A DNA stretch of 38,933 nucleotides from Lachnospiraceae bacterium (GCA_022510615.1 JAFLTC010000017.1:1-38933), one strand, 5' to 3'. Numbered from the stretch's first letter, positions 27,448 to 35,213 are shown. The notes: generated from the sequence alone by a model not told the origin. Translations and numbers: made by a program.

Positions 27448-28083
27448 GTGACGGAAAAGAAAATATCTTCGGCGGTAATCAAGCGATTACCCCGCTATTA
27501 TAGATATCTTAGTGAACTGTTGGAAAATGGAATTGACCGTATTTCTTCCCAGGAGCTGAGCCGGAAAATGAACGTGACCGCTTCCCAGATTCGGCAGGAT
27601 TTTAATAATTTTGGCGGATTTGGCCAGCAGGGATATGGCTATAATGTAGAGGTTTTACGGGAGGAAATCGGAAAGATTCTGGGGTTGGATCAAAAATATC
27701 ATGTCATTATTTTAGGAGCAGGAAACTTGGGACAGGCGCTGGCAAATTATGGCGGTTTTACGAAACGGGGATTTATTGTATCGGGAATATTTGATGTGAA
27801 TCCGGAAAAGGTAGGTCAGAAAATCGGGGATACCCAGGTGATGGATATGGCGAAGCTACAGGAATTTGTAGCGAAGAATACCGTAGATATTGCTGCATTG
27901 ACTCTCCCGAAAGCAAAAGCACCGGAGGTGGCTAAGGAGTTAGTAGGACTTGGCGTATGTGCTTTTTGGAATTTTGCGGCCACTGATTTAAATCTGCCGG
28001 AAGGTGTCGCTGTGGAAAATGTACATCTGGCGGAAAGTCTTATGCGTCTTTCCTATAATATTGTGAATCTGAACAAGGATTGA
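27448..28083 (+). CDS. rex: Redox-sensing transcriptional repressor Rex
   Basis: Rex is a dimeric repressor that senses the NADH/NAD ratio and controls fermentation and NADH-reoxidation genes in anaerobes. From the GTG at 27448 it is 211 residues, the normal length. The N-terminal winged helix includes SSAVIKRLPRYYRYL and ASQIRQDFNNFGGFGQQGYGY; the Rossmann domain has IILGAGNLGQALANY and ends with a swapped C-terminal helix (LAESLMRLSYNIVNL). GGAGG lies eight bases before the GTG. A longer reading from ATG 27406 is excluded because that codon overlaps the promoter -10 box. A Rex-like operator overlaps its own promoter, so negative autoregulation is likely. Confidence 0.94.
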   Translation: MTEKKISSAVIKRLPRYYRYLSELLENGIDRISSQELSRKMNVTASQIRQDFNNFGGFGQQGYGYNVEVLREEIGKILGLDQKYHVIILGAGNLGQALANYGGFTKRGFIVSGIFDVNPEKVGQKIGDTQVMDMAKLQEFVAKNTVDIAALTLPKAKAPEVAKELVGLGVCAFWNFAATDLNLPEGVAVENVHLAESLMRLSYNIVNLNKD

Positions 28084-28092
28084 GGGATGTGA

Positions 28093-28692
28093 ATGAAAAA
28101 ACAGGAAAATGAATTTGAACTTTTAATTACAAAGGCTCTGAAGGGAAAAAAGGTTCCCATCTTGATTCTGGACAGTCGTTGGCATGCCCTGTTTCCAGGT
28201 GGTAACAAACCACCTCATGTTGTTACGCTGGAGGAGCAGGTGAACAAGCTTTTGAAACGCCAGGGCTTTCTTGTCAATGAACTGAAAGATTTAAAAAAGA
28301 CAAAGAAAAAGCTGATGGATGGAATTGTCGCAGGGATAGGGGATGAGAGTGGAAAATCTGAGCGAAAAAAGGACAATCAGCAGCGGCTTTTAATTGAAAT
28401 CAATGAGAGAATTCAGGAGGAATCTGATGAGTTAATGGGGCTTCCTTCTGAGATTAAGCAGGCGAATGAAAGATTACTGCTTGTCGGTGCCAGATATTGT
28501 TTTGAGCGTCTGGAAAACGGAGATCAGGAGTTGAAGCAAATTACAAATGAAATGAATCAGCTGCAAAAAACTTTAAAGGAAAAAAATAAGCAAAAAGTAG
28601 ATTTGGAAAAAAGCCTGGACAGTGCCTATTCCCTTATGCACGGTCTGTTTGGGCATTCTGTTATGAACTTATTTGACAAGGGGAAATTATAA
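28093..28692 (+). CDS. Uncharacterised coiled-coil protein
   Basis: A 199-residue protein I do not recognise. It has no signal peptide or membrane segment. The N-terminal part has a hydrophobic patch followed by aromatic residues (VPILILDSRWHALFP, about 20-34). From roughly residue 45 to 185 it is highly charged and predicted by eye to be two helical coiled-coil stretches (EQVNKLLKRQGFLVNELKDL; and ITNEMNQLQKTLKEKNKQKV), with a turn around ARYCFERLENGD. It starts nine bases after rex, and its end overlaps the region just before acpS, so it is probably co-transcribed with the Rex-controlled unit. The frame is clean and has normal codon use for the region. Function unknown. Confidence 0.75.
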   Translation: MKKQENEFELLITKALKGKKVPILILDSRWHALFPGGNKPPHVVTLEEQVNKLLKRQGFLVNELKDLKKTKKKLMDGIVAGIGDESGKSERKKDNQQRLLIEINERIQEESDELMGLPSEIKQANERLLLVGARYCFERLENGDQELKQITNEMNQLQKTLKEKNKQKVDLEKSLDSAYSLMHGLFGHSVMNLFDKGKL

Positions 28693-28714
28693 ACGTTTCG
28701 AAACGGAGGTTCAT

Positions 28715-29077
28715 GTGATAGTTGGAATTGGGGTAGACACTATTGAGATTGCCCGGGTGGTGCACTCCTGTGAAAGGGAACATTTTGTCAACCGAATCTT
28801 TACACCGGGAGAGATTGCCCAGTTTGACAAGAACAAAAGACGGGCAGCTTCGGATTTTGCCGGAAAAGAAGCGGTGGTAAAAGTCTTTGGTACCGGCTTT
28901 CAGGAGATTGAAGCAAGAGAAATCGAGATTTTGCGGGGGGATTTGGGTGAACCACAGGTAAAGCTATACGGAAAGGCAAAGAAAAAGGCGGAAGAATTGC
29001 AGATACATGAATTTATGATTTCCATTACCAATACAAAAGAGTTAGCGACGGCTTTTGTAATTGGAATTAGGAGGTAG
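28715..29077 (+). CDS. acpS: Holo-[acyl-carrier-protein] synthase AcpS
   Basis: AcpS transfers phosphopantetheine from CoA to acyl carrier protein. From GTG 28715 it is 120 residues, the usual size. Motifs are IVGIGVDTIEIARV with the metal-binding Asp, FTPGEIAQF, and DFAGKEAVVKVFGTGF with the KEA signature. GGAGG is five bases before the GTG; a longer in-frame version from 28673 would start inside the previous gene. The next gene, nnr, follows after six bases. acpS-nnr-alr-mazF is a recurrent Firmicute order. Confidence 0.94.
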   Translation: MIVGIGVDTIEIARVVHSCEREHFVNRIFTPGEIAQFDKNKRRAASDFAGKEAVVKVFGTGFQEIEAREIEILRGDLGEPQVKLYGKAKKKAEELQIHEFMISITNTKELATAFVIGIRR

Positions 29078-29083
29078 GGTATT

Positions 29084-30553
29084 ATGCGGCATATTTATAC
29101 GAATCAGGAGGCAAAGGAAATAGACACTCACGCCATTCATACAGTGGGAATACCAAGTCTTGTTCTCATGGAAAAAGCAGCTATGACCGTAGCTGCTGTT
29201 CTTATGGAACGGGAAAGTAAGGAGAGCCGGATATTGGCGGTGTGCGGTATGGGAAATAACGGGGGAGATGGGATTGCAACCGCCCGCATTTTACATCAGC
29301 AAGGATATTTAGCTGCTGTGACAGTCATCGGACAGACAGACCATATGACAGAGGAGACGCAAAAGCAACTGGAGATTGCCGTAGGCTGTCATGTGCCGGT
29401 ACTGCCGGCTTCTTCTATAACGGACGGGCAGTTTGATATTATGCTGGATGGAATATTTGGAATCGGGCTGTCCCGGAATATTGAGGGCATTTATGAGCAA
29501 ATAGTAGAAGATATGAATCACAGTGGAGCAAAAATATATGCATTGGATATTCCATCCGGGATACATGCCGGAACCGGAGGTGTACTGGGAGTATCGGTGA
29601 AAGCGGATTGTACCGTGACCTTTGGTGTAAATAAAATCGGTCTGGTACTGTATCCGGGCTGTGAGTATGCCGGGGAGGTTATTGTAGGAGATATCGGTTT
29701 CCCGGAAGAGAGCGTCCATTCCGCCACCAGTTCGGTATATTTATATGAAACAGAGGACTTAAAACGGATGCCGGAACGAAAGAGACGCTCTCATAAAGGA
29801 ACCTTTGGGAAAATATTAGTGGTGGCAGGCTGTGAAACCATGAGCGGAGCCTGTTATCTGGCGGCAAAGGCTGCCTATAGTACAGGAGCAGGGCTTGTCC
29901 GGGTTGTGTCTACAGAAAATAACCGAGATGTGATTTTATCTGCATTGCCGGAAGCTTTATTTTCCACAAGAGAAGAAATTTCCGACGTTTTGGACTGGGC
30001 AGATGCCATTGTCATTGGTCCGGGGCTGGGGCTTACAAAGGAAGCAGAGGAGCTGATGCAGTATGTGCTGGATAATTCCTCTGTACCGACGGTAATTGAT
30101 GGGGATGGTATAAGGCTGTGCCGGAATCTCACCGATACGCTGTCCGATAATTTTATCCTGACTCCCCACTTAAAGGAAATGAGCTATTTAACAGGAGAAA
30201 CCATATCCTTTTTACAGGAAAATAGTTTAACTGCGGTAAAAAAAACTGCCTGTGACTGGCATTGTATCATTGTGGGAAAAGACGCCCGCACCATTGTATC
30301 CGAGGGAAAGGATACTTATGTCAATATATCCGGTAACAACGGAATGGCAACCGGTGGTTCGGGAGATGTTTTAGCCGGCGTGATTGGTGGTTTGTTAGGT
30401 CAGCAGATGGAACCCTTTGAGGCGGCAAAGCTTGGAGTTTATCTTCACGGACTTGGCGGTGATGTAATGGCGGAGAAAAAGAGCACGTATAGTCTGATGG
30501 CATCGGATATTATTACCGGCATATCCTATGTTCTGGCAAATCGCGAGGTATAG
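29084..30553 (+). CDS. nnr: Bifunctional NAD(P)H-hydrate epimerase / ADP-dependent NAD(P)H-hydrate dehydratase
   Basis: The protein repairs damaged hydrated NADH and NADPH: the N-terminal YjeF_N domain (about 1-215) interconverts the R and S hydrates, and the C-terminal ribokinase-like domain (about 225-489) dehydrates the S form using ADP. Visible signatures are GMGNNGGDGIATAR and LDIPSGIHAGTG in the epimerase half, and VIGPGLGLTKEA, LTPHLKEMSYL and NGMATGGSGDVLAGVIGG in the dehydratase half. The length (489) fits the fused bacterial form. GGAGG lies nine bases before the start; alr follows. Confidence 0.95.
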   Translation: MRHIYTNQEAKEIDTHAIHTVGIPSLVLMEKAAMTVAAVLMERESKESRILAVCGMGNNGGDGIATARILHQQGYLAAVTVIGQTDHMTEETQKQLEIAVGCHVPVLPASSITDGQFDIMLDGIFGIGLSRNIEGIYEQIVEDMNHSGAKIYALDIPSGIHAGTGGVLGVSVKADCTVTFGVNKIGLVLYPGCEYAGEVIVGDIGFPEESVHSATSSVYLYETEDLKRMPERKRRSHKGTFGKILVVAGCETMSGACYLAAKAAYSTGAGLVRVVSTENNRDVILSALPEALFSTREEISDVLDWADAIVIGPGLGLTKEAEELMQYVLDNSSVPTVIDGDGIRLCRNLTDTLSDNFILTPHLKEMSYLTGETISFLQENSLTAVKKTACDWHCIIVGKDARTIVSEGKDTYVNISGNNGMATGGSGDVLAGVIGGLLGQQMEPFEAAKLGVYLHGLGGDVMAEKKSTYSLMASDIITGISYVLANREV

Positions 30554-30579
30554 AGTGACATTTCGGAATGGAGGAAAGA

Positions 30580-31704
30580 ATGAAAGAATATAACCGCACC
30601 TATGCGGAGATTGATTTGGAGGCAATCCGTTACAATATAAGGCAGGTCAGAAAGAATATCCGGCCGGAAACAAAAATCATGGCGATAGTAAAGGCAAATG
30701 CTTACGGACATGGTGCGGTTCCGGTGGCAAAGGCACTATATGGGCTTGTGGATGGCTACGGAGTGGCAACGATGGAGGAAGCACTGGAACTTCGCAAGGC
30801 CGGTTTAGACGGCATGATATTGATTCTCGGATATACAGGAGAGGAATGGTTTTCGGCCTTGGTAAAAAATGAAATTTCCCAGACAATTTATTCCGTGGAA
30901 ATAGCTGAAAAATTAAATGCCGTTTCCGGAGAACAGAAAAAAAAGGCACGGGTTCATATCAAGATAGATACCGGCATGAGCCGGCTTGGTTTTCCGGCAG
31001 GGAGAGACAGTATCGAAAAAATAAAAAGAATTGCGGCTATGCCGTATCTGGAAATTGAGGGAGCATTTACTCATTTTGCCAGAGCGGATGAAAAAACGCC
31101 GGAGGCTGCGAAAGAACCGTTGCAAACATATCTGGACTTTATAAAAGAATTAGAGAAAGAGGGAATTTCCATACCGGTTCATCATGTCTCGAACAGTGCT
31201 GCCATTATTCATTTTCCGGAGGCAAATCTGGACATGGTGCGCTCCGGTATTATGACATACGGTCTGTATCCTTCAGAGGAGATCCCAAAGGATAGTATCT
31301 GTCTGAAACCGGCCATGCAGTGGAAGGCTCACATATCTTTTGTCAAAACGGTAGAACCGGGAACCCCTATCAGCTATGGCGGAACCTATACTGCCGGAAA
31401 GAAAATGCGGATAGCCACAATACCAGTAGGATATGCCGATGGCATGAGACGGGAACTTTCAAACCGGGGAAGAGTGTTAGTGCACGGTCAGTATGCTGAT
31501 ATTGTAGGCAGGGTATGTATGGACCAGTTTATGATTGATGTGACAGATATTCCGGATGTAAAGGAGGGAGATGTCGTTACGATTGTTGGCAGGGATGGGA
31601 AGAAGGAAATTTCGGTAGAAGAAATAGCGGCGTTGTCCCATTCTTTTAATTATGAGTTTGTATGCTGTGTTACAAACCGGGTTCCCCGTTTCTATAAAAA
31701 TTAG
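30580..31704 (+). CDS. alr: Alanine racemase
   Basis: Alanine racemase makes D-alanine for peptidoglycan, using pyridoxal phosphate. The 374-residue protein begins YAEIDLEAIRYNIRQVRK, has the cofactor lysine in AIVKANAYGHGAV, the HIKIDTGMSRLGF and THFARADE segments, and the catalytic tyrosine of the other subunit in ISYGGTYTA; VGYADGMRR and GRVCMDQFMIDVTD complete the signature. An ATG at 30568 is in frame, but GGAGG (30570-30574) lies five bases before 30580, so that start is used. It precedes a mazF-type gene by 68 bases. Confidence 0.96.
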   Translation: MKEYNRTYAEIDLEAIRYNIRQVRKNIRPETKIMAIVKANAYGHGAVPVAKALYGLVDGYGVATMEEALELRKAGLDGMILILGYTGEEWFSALVKNEISQTIYSVEIAEKLNAVSGEQKKKARVHIKIDTGMSRLGFPAGRDSIEKIKRIAAMPYLEIEGAFTHFARADEKTPEAAKEPLQTYLDFIKELEKEGISIPVHHVSNSAAIIHFPEANLDMVRSGIMTYGLYPSEEIPKDSICLKPAMQWKAHISFVKTVEPGTPISYGGTYTAGKKMRIATIPVGYADGMRRELSNRGRVLVHGQYADIVGRVCMDQFMIDVTDIPDVKEGDVVTIVGRDGKKEISVEEIAALSHSFNYEFVCCVTNRVPRFYKN

Positions 31705-31772
31705 CACAAGGCTGAATATCGTTTCGTATATTGGTAATAATAGGTATATATTAAAAAAGGGAGTGTGAAACC

Positions 31773-32120
31773 GTGGTAGTCAGACGAGGCGATATTTACT
31801 ATGCAGATTTAAGGCCGGTCGTTGGCTCCGAACAGGGAGGCGTGCGACCGGTTCTTATTGTTCAGAATGATATGGGAAACCGTTACAGTCCCACCGTAAT
31901 TTGCGCGGCAATTACTTCTAAAATGAATAAGGCAAAGCTCCCTACACATGTGGCGCTGGAAGCAGACCGGTATGGGATTGTAAAGGATTCCGTTATTTTA
32001 TTAGAGCAGGTCCGGACCATTGATAAATCAAGGCTTAGAGAAAAGGTTTGTCATCTGGATCATTCTGTATTAATACAAATCGATACGGCTCTGAGGGTCA
32101 GTCTTGCACTGAATACATAA
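31773..32120 (+). CDS. ndoA: MazF/PemK-type endoribonuclease toxin (NdoA-like), no adjacent antitoxin
   Basis: A 115-residue MazF-family protein. The family cuts single-stranded RNA at short motifs independently of the ribosome. Diagnostic are [31 protein letters not shown], with the catalytic Arg in the GVRPVL loop, then [22 protein letters not shown]. It closely resembles Bacillus subtilis NdoA (EndoA), which also follows alr. In Bacillus a small antitoxin gene lies between alr and ndoA; here the 68-base gap is too short for one, and none is seen on either strand. It starts with GTG after an AGGGAG site. It may be tamed by an antitoxin elsewhere or have a regulatory RNase role. Confidence 0.93.
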   Translation: MVVRRGDIYYADLRPVVGSEQGGVRPVLIVQNDMGNRYSPTVICAAITSKMNKAKLPTHVALEADRYGIVKDSVILLEQVRTIDKSRLREKVCHLDHSVLIQIDTALRVSLALNT

Positions 32121-32181
32121 GAGGTCAGAAATGGGAGCCGTTATGCTGGCACGATGCACCATCGTGCTAAAACAGACAAAG

Positions 32182-32211
32182 AAAAAACACCTCCGGGAAG
32201 AGGTGTTTTTT
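32182..32211. terminator. Terminator after mazF
   Basis: AAAAAACACCTC (32182-32193) pairs perfectly with GAGGTGTTTTTT (32200-32211) around a six-base loop, with the T run in the 3' arm. It should work in both directions and ends the rex-to-mazF run. Confidence 0.88.
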
Positions 32212-32378
32212 CTGATACCTCAAAGGTATCAAAGCGTATAATAGGGTGGGAGTAGAAAGTTTATACTTTCCGTGTTTAACTATACAATTCATTTAAGGCA
32301 AAAATATGGCAAGCAAATGAATAAAATGTAAATAAGAAATCCCTTGCCAAGCCGAATATATTCAGAGTATACTATATT

Positions 32379-32387
32379 TGATATAAT
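32379..32387 (+). promoter_or_regulatory. Extended -10 promoter for the histidine phosphatase gene
   Basis: TGATATAAT, a perfect extended -10 element (TG-N-TATAAT), lies 39 bases before the start codon. The -35 hexamer 17 bases upstream (TATTCA) is weak, as often seen with extended -10 promoters. Confidence 0.5.
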
Positions 32388-32426
32388 TTATCATTGCACA
32401 CAAATATAAAGGAATGAAAATAGAAG

Positions 32427-33026
32427 ATGAGAATTGGTCTGGTTCGACATTTTAAGGTAAATTGTCCTCATAAAAACATGATGACTTCAAAGGAATTCCG
32501 GGAATGGTCTGAAAAATATGAACATGCGGGAGTCATTAAAAATAAAGTAAATATGTACGGTATTACATGGGATATTTGTTACAGCAGTGATGTAAAACGC
32601 GCAGTCACCACGGCAAAAGAGGTATACAGCGGAAATATTTATATTGATAAGCTGTTACGAGAGGTGGATAATGCCCCGTTTATTCATACGGAACGGTTGA
32701 AACTCCCTTTTCCTGTCTGGCATTTTTGTGGGCGGCTTGCCTGGTTTTTCCGCTCGAAAAGCCAGCCGGAAAACATCCGGGATACAAGAAAAAGAGTGCG
32801 TCACTTTTTTCGGCATATTGACTGGTCAAAGGACAATGTACTGATTGTTTCCCATGGTTTTTTAATCTTTAATTTCATTTTTGAATTATTCCGTCTCGGA
32901 TTTGTGGGAAAAGAGGTTCACCGGGTAAAAAACGGAATCCTCTATATTTATGAAATTTCTGACGAAAAAAAGCCAAAGTTTAATAAAGGAAAGAAGAAAA
33001 AATGCAGTATACAATTCTCTGCGTAG
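32427..33026 (+). CDS. Histidine phosphatase superfamily protein
   Basis: A 199-residue cytosolic protein of the phosphoglycerate-mutase-like histidine phosphatase superfamily. The catalytic motif is LVRHFK with the nucleophile at His8, a variant of the common RHG. SSDVKRAVTTA contributes the second arginine, LLREVD the acidic proton donor region, and LIVSHGF (about residue 143) the second histidine. The middle is unusually rich in aromatic and basic residues (FPVWHFCGRLAWFFRSKS). The C-terminus is Lys-rich and overlaps rlmH by 25 bases. The substrate is not predictable; relatives act on phosphorylated sugars, phosphoproteins or nucleotides. Confidence 0.85.
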   Translation: MRIGLVRHFKVNCPHKNMMTSKEFREWSEKYEHAGVIKNKVNMYGITWDICYSSDVKRAVTTAKEVYSGNIYIDKLLREVDNAPFIHTERLKLPFPVWHFCGRLAWFFRSKSQPENIRDTRKRVRHFFRHIDWSKDNVLIVSHGFLIFNFIFELFRLGFVGKEVHRVKNGILYIYEISDEKKPKFNKGKKKKCSIQFSA

Positions 33027-33481
33027 GAAAGCTCAAGGAAAAATTTTTTACCGATGCCGTAAAAGAATATGGAAAACGGCTGTCCCGGTATGGAAAAATT
33101 GAAATTATCGAGGTGGCAGATGAAAAAACACCGGAAGGTGCTTCAGAGGCTCTCGAAGAACAGATTAAAAAAAGGGAAGGGGAACGCCTGCTAAAACATA
33201 TTCGGGATACGATGTATGTCATCGCTTTGGATTTAAAGGGAAAAGAATATGACTCCGTCGCTTTTGCCGGGCATCTGGCAGATAAAATGGTGCAGGGAAA
33301 TAGCCATATTGCTTTTATCATCGGCGGTTCCTTGGGACTTCATAGTACAGTGTTAGAGCGGGCAGAAGAAACGGTCTGTTTTTCAAAAATGACCTTTCCC
33401 CATGGACTGATGCGAGTCATTTTAATGGAACAGCTTTACCGTGCCTGCCGCATTCAAAAGGGGGAGCCGTATCATAAGTGA
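33002..33481 (+). CDS. rlmH: 23S rRNA (pseudouridine-1915-N3)-methyltransferase RlmH
   Basis: RlmH methylates pseudouridine 1915 in helix 69 of 23S rRNA on assembled 70S ribosomes. The 159-residue SPOUT-family protein has the expected CVGKLKEKFFTDAVKEYGKRLSRY start, the VIALDLKGKEYDSVAFA strand, the trefoil-knot loop FIIGGSLGLH, and the highly conserved C-terminus FPHGLMRVILMEQLYRACRIQKGEPYHK. It begins 25 bases before the end of the histidine phosphatase gene with an AAAGGAAAGAAG site, so the two are likely translated from one message. No terminator was found after it. Confidence 0.97.
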   Translation: MQYTILCVGKLKEKFFTDAVKEYGKRLSRYGKIEIIEVADEKTPEGASEALEEQIKKREGERLLKHIRDTMYVIALDLKGKEYDSVAFAGHLADKMVQGNSHIAFIIGGSLGLHSTVLERAEETVCFSKMTFPHGLMRVILMEQLYRACRIQKGEPYHK

Positions 33482-33611
33482 AAGAGGTTTTGGAAGATTA
33501 AAAGTGGGTTCTACGAATCAGAATTATAACCAATTACGGCATATGAATTAGGTTCGAAAAATACCGCATAATTTGTATTTAATAGTCAATAAGATGGAGT
33601 TGCTTGCTTAG

Positions 33612-33640
33612 TTGACAAGTTGTTTAAGAAAAGATATAAT
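33612..33640 (+). promoter_or_regulatory. Perfect-consensus sigma-A promoter for the 33.8 kb surface protein gene
   Basis: TTGACA (33612-33617), 17 bases, TATAAT (33635-33640): full match to consensus. It implies a 5' untranslated leader of about 124 bases. Confidence 0.88.
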
Positions 33641-33651
33641 TGTTATTAAAA

Positions 33652-33728
33652 AGTGGTATTTTACTAAATAGAATAAAAATCAAATGAAAAGAGTAAAAGC
33701 ATATAACTGTAAGCACAGAGATACCACT
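33652..33728 (+). promoter_or_regulatory. Possible structured 5' leader
   Basis: AGTGGTAT (33652-33659) is perfectly complementary to ATACCACT (33721-33728), closing a 61-base AT-rich loop that starts about five bases after the predicted transcription start. The ribosome-binding site GAGGAG lies 27 bases beyond. No known riboswitch motif was recognised. Confidence 0.35.
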
Positions 33729-33770
33729 AGTCACTATTTTCTTATAAAATGAACGAGGAGAATATTAATC

Positions 33771-35213
33771 ATGACAACTATGAACAAAGTAACAAAAATC
33801 ACAACTTTTGCCTTGACGGTTGCTCTAGTATTTACCAGTGTAGGAGAAGTTCGGCAAGCACAGTTGGCAGATGCTGCGAAGAAAGCAAAAATCAGCAAAA
33901 ATAAATTGAGTTTGACAGTCGGAAACACCAAGACCCTGTCTGTGAAGAACCTAACGAAGAAGCAGGAGAAAAAATTGAAATGGTCCAGCAATAAAAAGAG
34001 TGTAGCTACCGTGAATAAAAAGGGGAAAGTAACGGCGAAAAAACAAGGAAAAGCCACGATTACTGCAAAAACTGGGAAGAAGAAATTTACTTGTAAGGTA
34101 ACAGTTGCCAATATAAAGTTACCAACACCAACGAAAGCATCAGTAGTAAGACCAGTAGTAACACCAGTAGTAACACCAGTAGTAACACTCCCACCAGTAG
34201 CAAGACCATCAGCAACACCAACGACAAGACCATCAACAACACCAACGACAAGACCGACGCTGGAACCAACGATAACTCCAATACCAGATTATAATCTTTA
34301 TGGTCCAACCATAGAAAACGAGGGCGTTAAGTGGGATTTAGTTGAATATGGAACATATCCACAAAGTTTGTATACACCGATTAAGGAACCCGAAACACCC
34401 GAGGATAACAAGACTTATGTAGATGCGGATGGTACAAAATTTTTGTGCCGTTTAAATAAAGTTACAACATCAAAAAAAATTTTGAATGAAGATACACAAA
34501 CTTATGAAACTGTATACACAACAACAACATATTATTATTATTATAAATATGAACCTATCCAGTGGAGAGTTTTAAATATTTCAGATGGAAAAGCACTTCT
34601 TTTGGCTGATAAATGTTTAGATTACTCTGAATATAATACGAGATATACTGGTGTGACTTGGGAGGATAGTTCGATACGATTTAGATTAAATGATACATTT
34701 AAAAATTTGGCATTTAACTCAAATGAACAAGAACAAATGGTAACTACAAATGTTATTAATTCTCGTGCAAATCCATATTCATCTGCATCTGGAGGTAACA
34801 ATACAACGGATGATATTTTCTTACTGGATATTTACGAAATGACAAAAACAGCATATGGTTTTTGTGAAGAAACAGGAGATGTGGACGAAAAAATTGGCGT
34901 AGGTGAACAATCTATTAATCGAAACGCAAACTTTACGGATTATGCTAATGATGGTGGAACTTATGATTTCAAAACGGAATATATGCATCATTCTTGGTGG
35001 TTAAGGTCACCTGGTAAAACTTCATATAAAGCTGCATATATAACTAGTAGGGGTTGTATAGATTACGCAATTACACAAATTGTTTCAATAGAAACTAATG
35101 TAAGTTGGCAGATGGGTATTCGCCCCGCTCTTACAATAAAAATAAATGATAATAATGCTACTTATAAAAAAGTAGGTAAAGTTGATTCAAATTCTAATTA
35201 TGTAATATATTAA
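33771..35213 (+). CDS. Secreted surface protein: BIG2 Ig-like domain, Pro/Thr linker, DUF6273-like domain
   Basis: A 480-residue exported protein. Residues 1-35 are a signal peptide (hydrophobic run FALTVALVFTSVG, possible cleavage near ADAA). Residues about 40-112 are a BIG2-type Ig-like domain (LSLTVGNTKTLSVKN; KKSVATVNKKGKVTAKKQGKATITAK). Residues about 115-175 are a Pro/Thr/Val/Arg linker made of short repeats (PVVT, RPSTTPTT). The rest, from about VKWDLVEYGTYPQSL, resembles the DUF6273 family, with IQWRVLNISDGKALLLADK, DDIFLLDIYEM, HSWWLRSPG and a terminal MGIRPALTIKI. This domain is common in gut Firmicute surface proteins; its end resembles formylglycine-generating-enzyme/C-type-lectin folds. 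The DNA, especially after 34300, is visibly more AT-rich than the core genes, suggesting transfer. There is no LPxTG motif. Confidence 0.82.
   Translation: MTTMNKVTKITTFALTVALVFTSVGEVRQAQLADAAKKAKISKNKLSLTVGNTKTLSVKNLTKKQEKKLKWSSNKKSVATVNKKGKVTAKKQGKATITAKTGKKKFTCKVTVANIKLPTPTKASVVRPVVTPVVTPVVTLPPVARPSATPTTRPSTTPTTRPTLEPTITPIPDYNLYGPTIENEGVKWDLVEYGTYPQSLYTPIKEPETPEDNKTYVDADGTKFLCRLNKVTTSKKILNEDTQTYETVYTTTTYYYYYKYEPIQWRVLNISDGKALLLADKCLDYSEYNTRYTGVTWEDSSIRFRLNDTFKNLAFNSNEQEQMVTTNVINSRANPYSSASGGNNTTDDIFLLDIYEMTKTAYGFCEETGDVDEKIGVGEQSINRNANFTDYANDGGTYDFKTEYMHHSWWLRSPGKTSYKAAYITSRGCIDYAITQIVSIETNVSWQMGIRPALTIKINDNNATYKKVGKVDSNSNYVIY
34151..34186 (+). repeat. Three tandem copies of a 12-base repeat in the linker
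   Basis: ACCAGTAGTAAC occurs three times head to tail without a mismatch and encodes the PVVT repeats of the surface protein linker. Such units can expand or contract by slippage without breaking the frame. Confidence 0.93.
34201..34259 (+). repeat. 24-base tandem repeat in the linker
   Basis: Two copies (34201-34224 and 34225-34248) differ at one base and are followed by a partial third. They encode RPSATPTT and RPSTTPTT in the Pro/Thr linker. Confidence 0.88.

Larger units (their letters stand above)
32121..32426. other. 306-base intergenic region with hairpins and a promoter
   Basis: No credible coding frame. Three hairpins stand in a row: GCACGATG/CATCGTGC (32149-32167), the terminator at 32182-32211, and GATACCT/AGGTATC (32214-32230). 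Further on are a GAAAGT-TTAT-ACTTTC inverted repeat near 32257 and an extended -10 element before the next gene. Confidence 0.6.

Noticed and set aside
28673-28714. Longer AcpS starting at 28673
   Set aside because: It begins within the preceding gene and adds residues absent from the family; GTG 28715 follows GGAGG by five bases and gives the normal N-terminus.
34151-34259. CRISPR-like or regulatory short repeats
   Set aside because: The units are 12 and 24 bases, contiguous, in frame, and encode a Pro/Thr linker; there are no spacers or cas genes.
33771-35213. Target protein of a diversity-generating retroelement
   Set aside because: The C-terminal pattern is lectin-like, but no reverse transcriptase, template repeat or accessory gene was found in the window.
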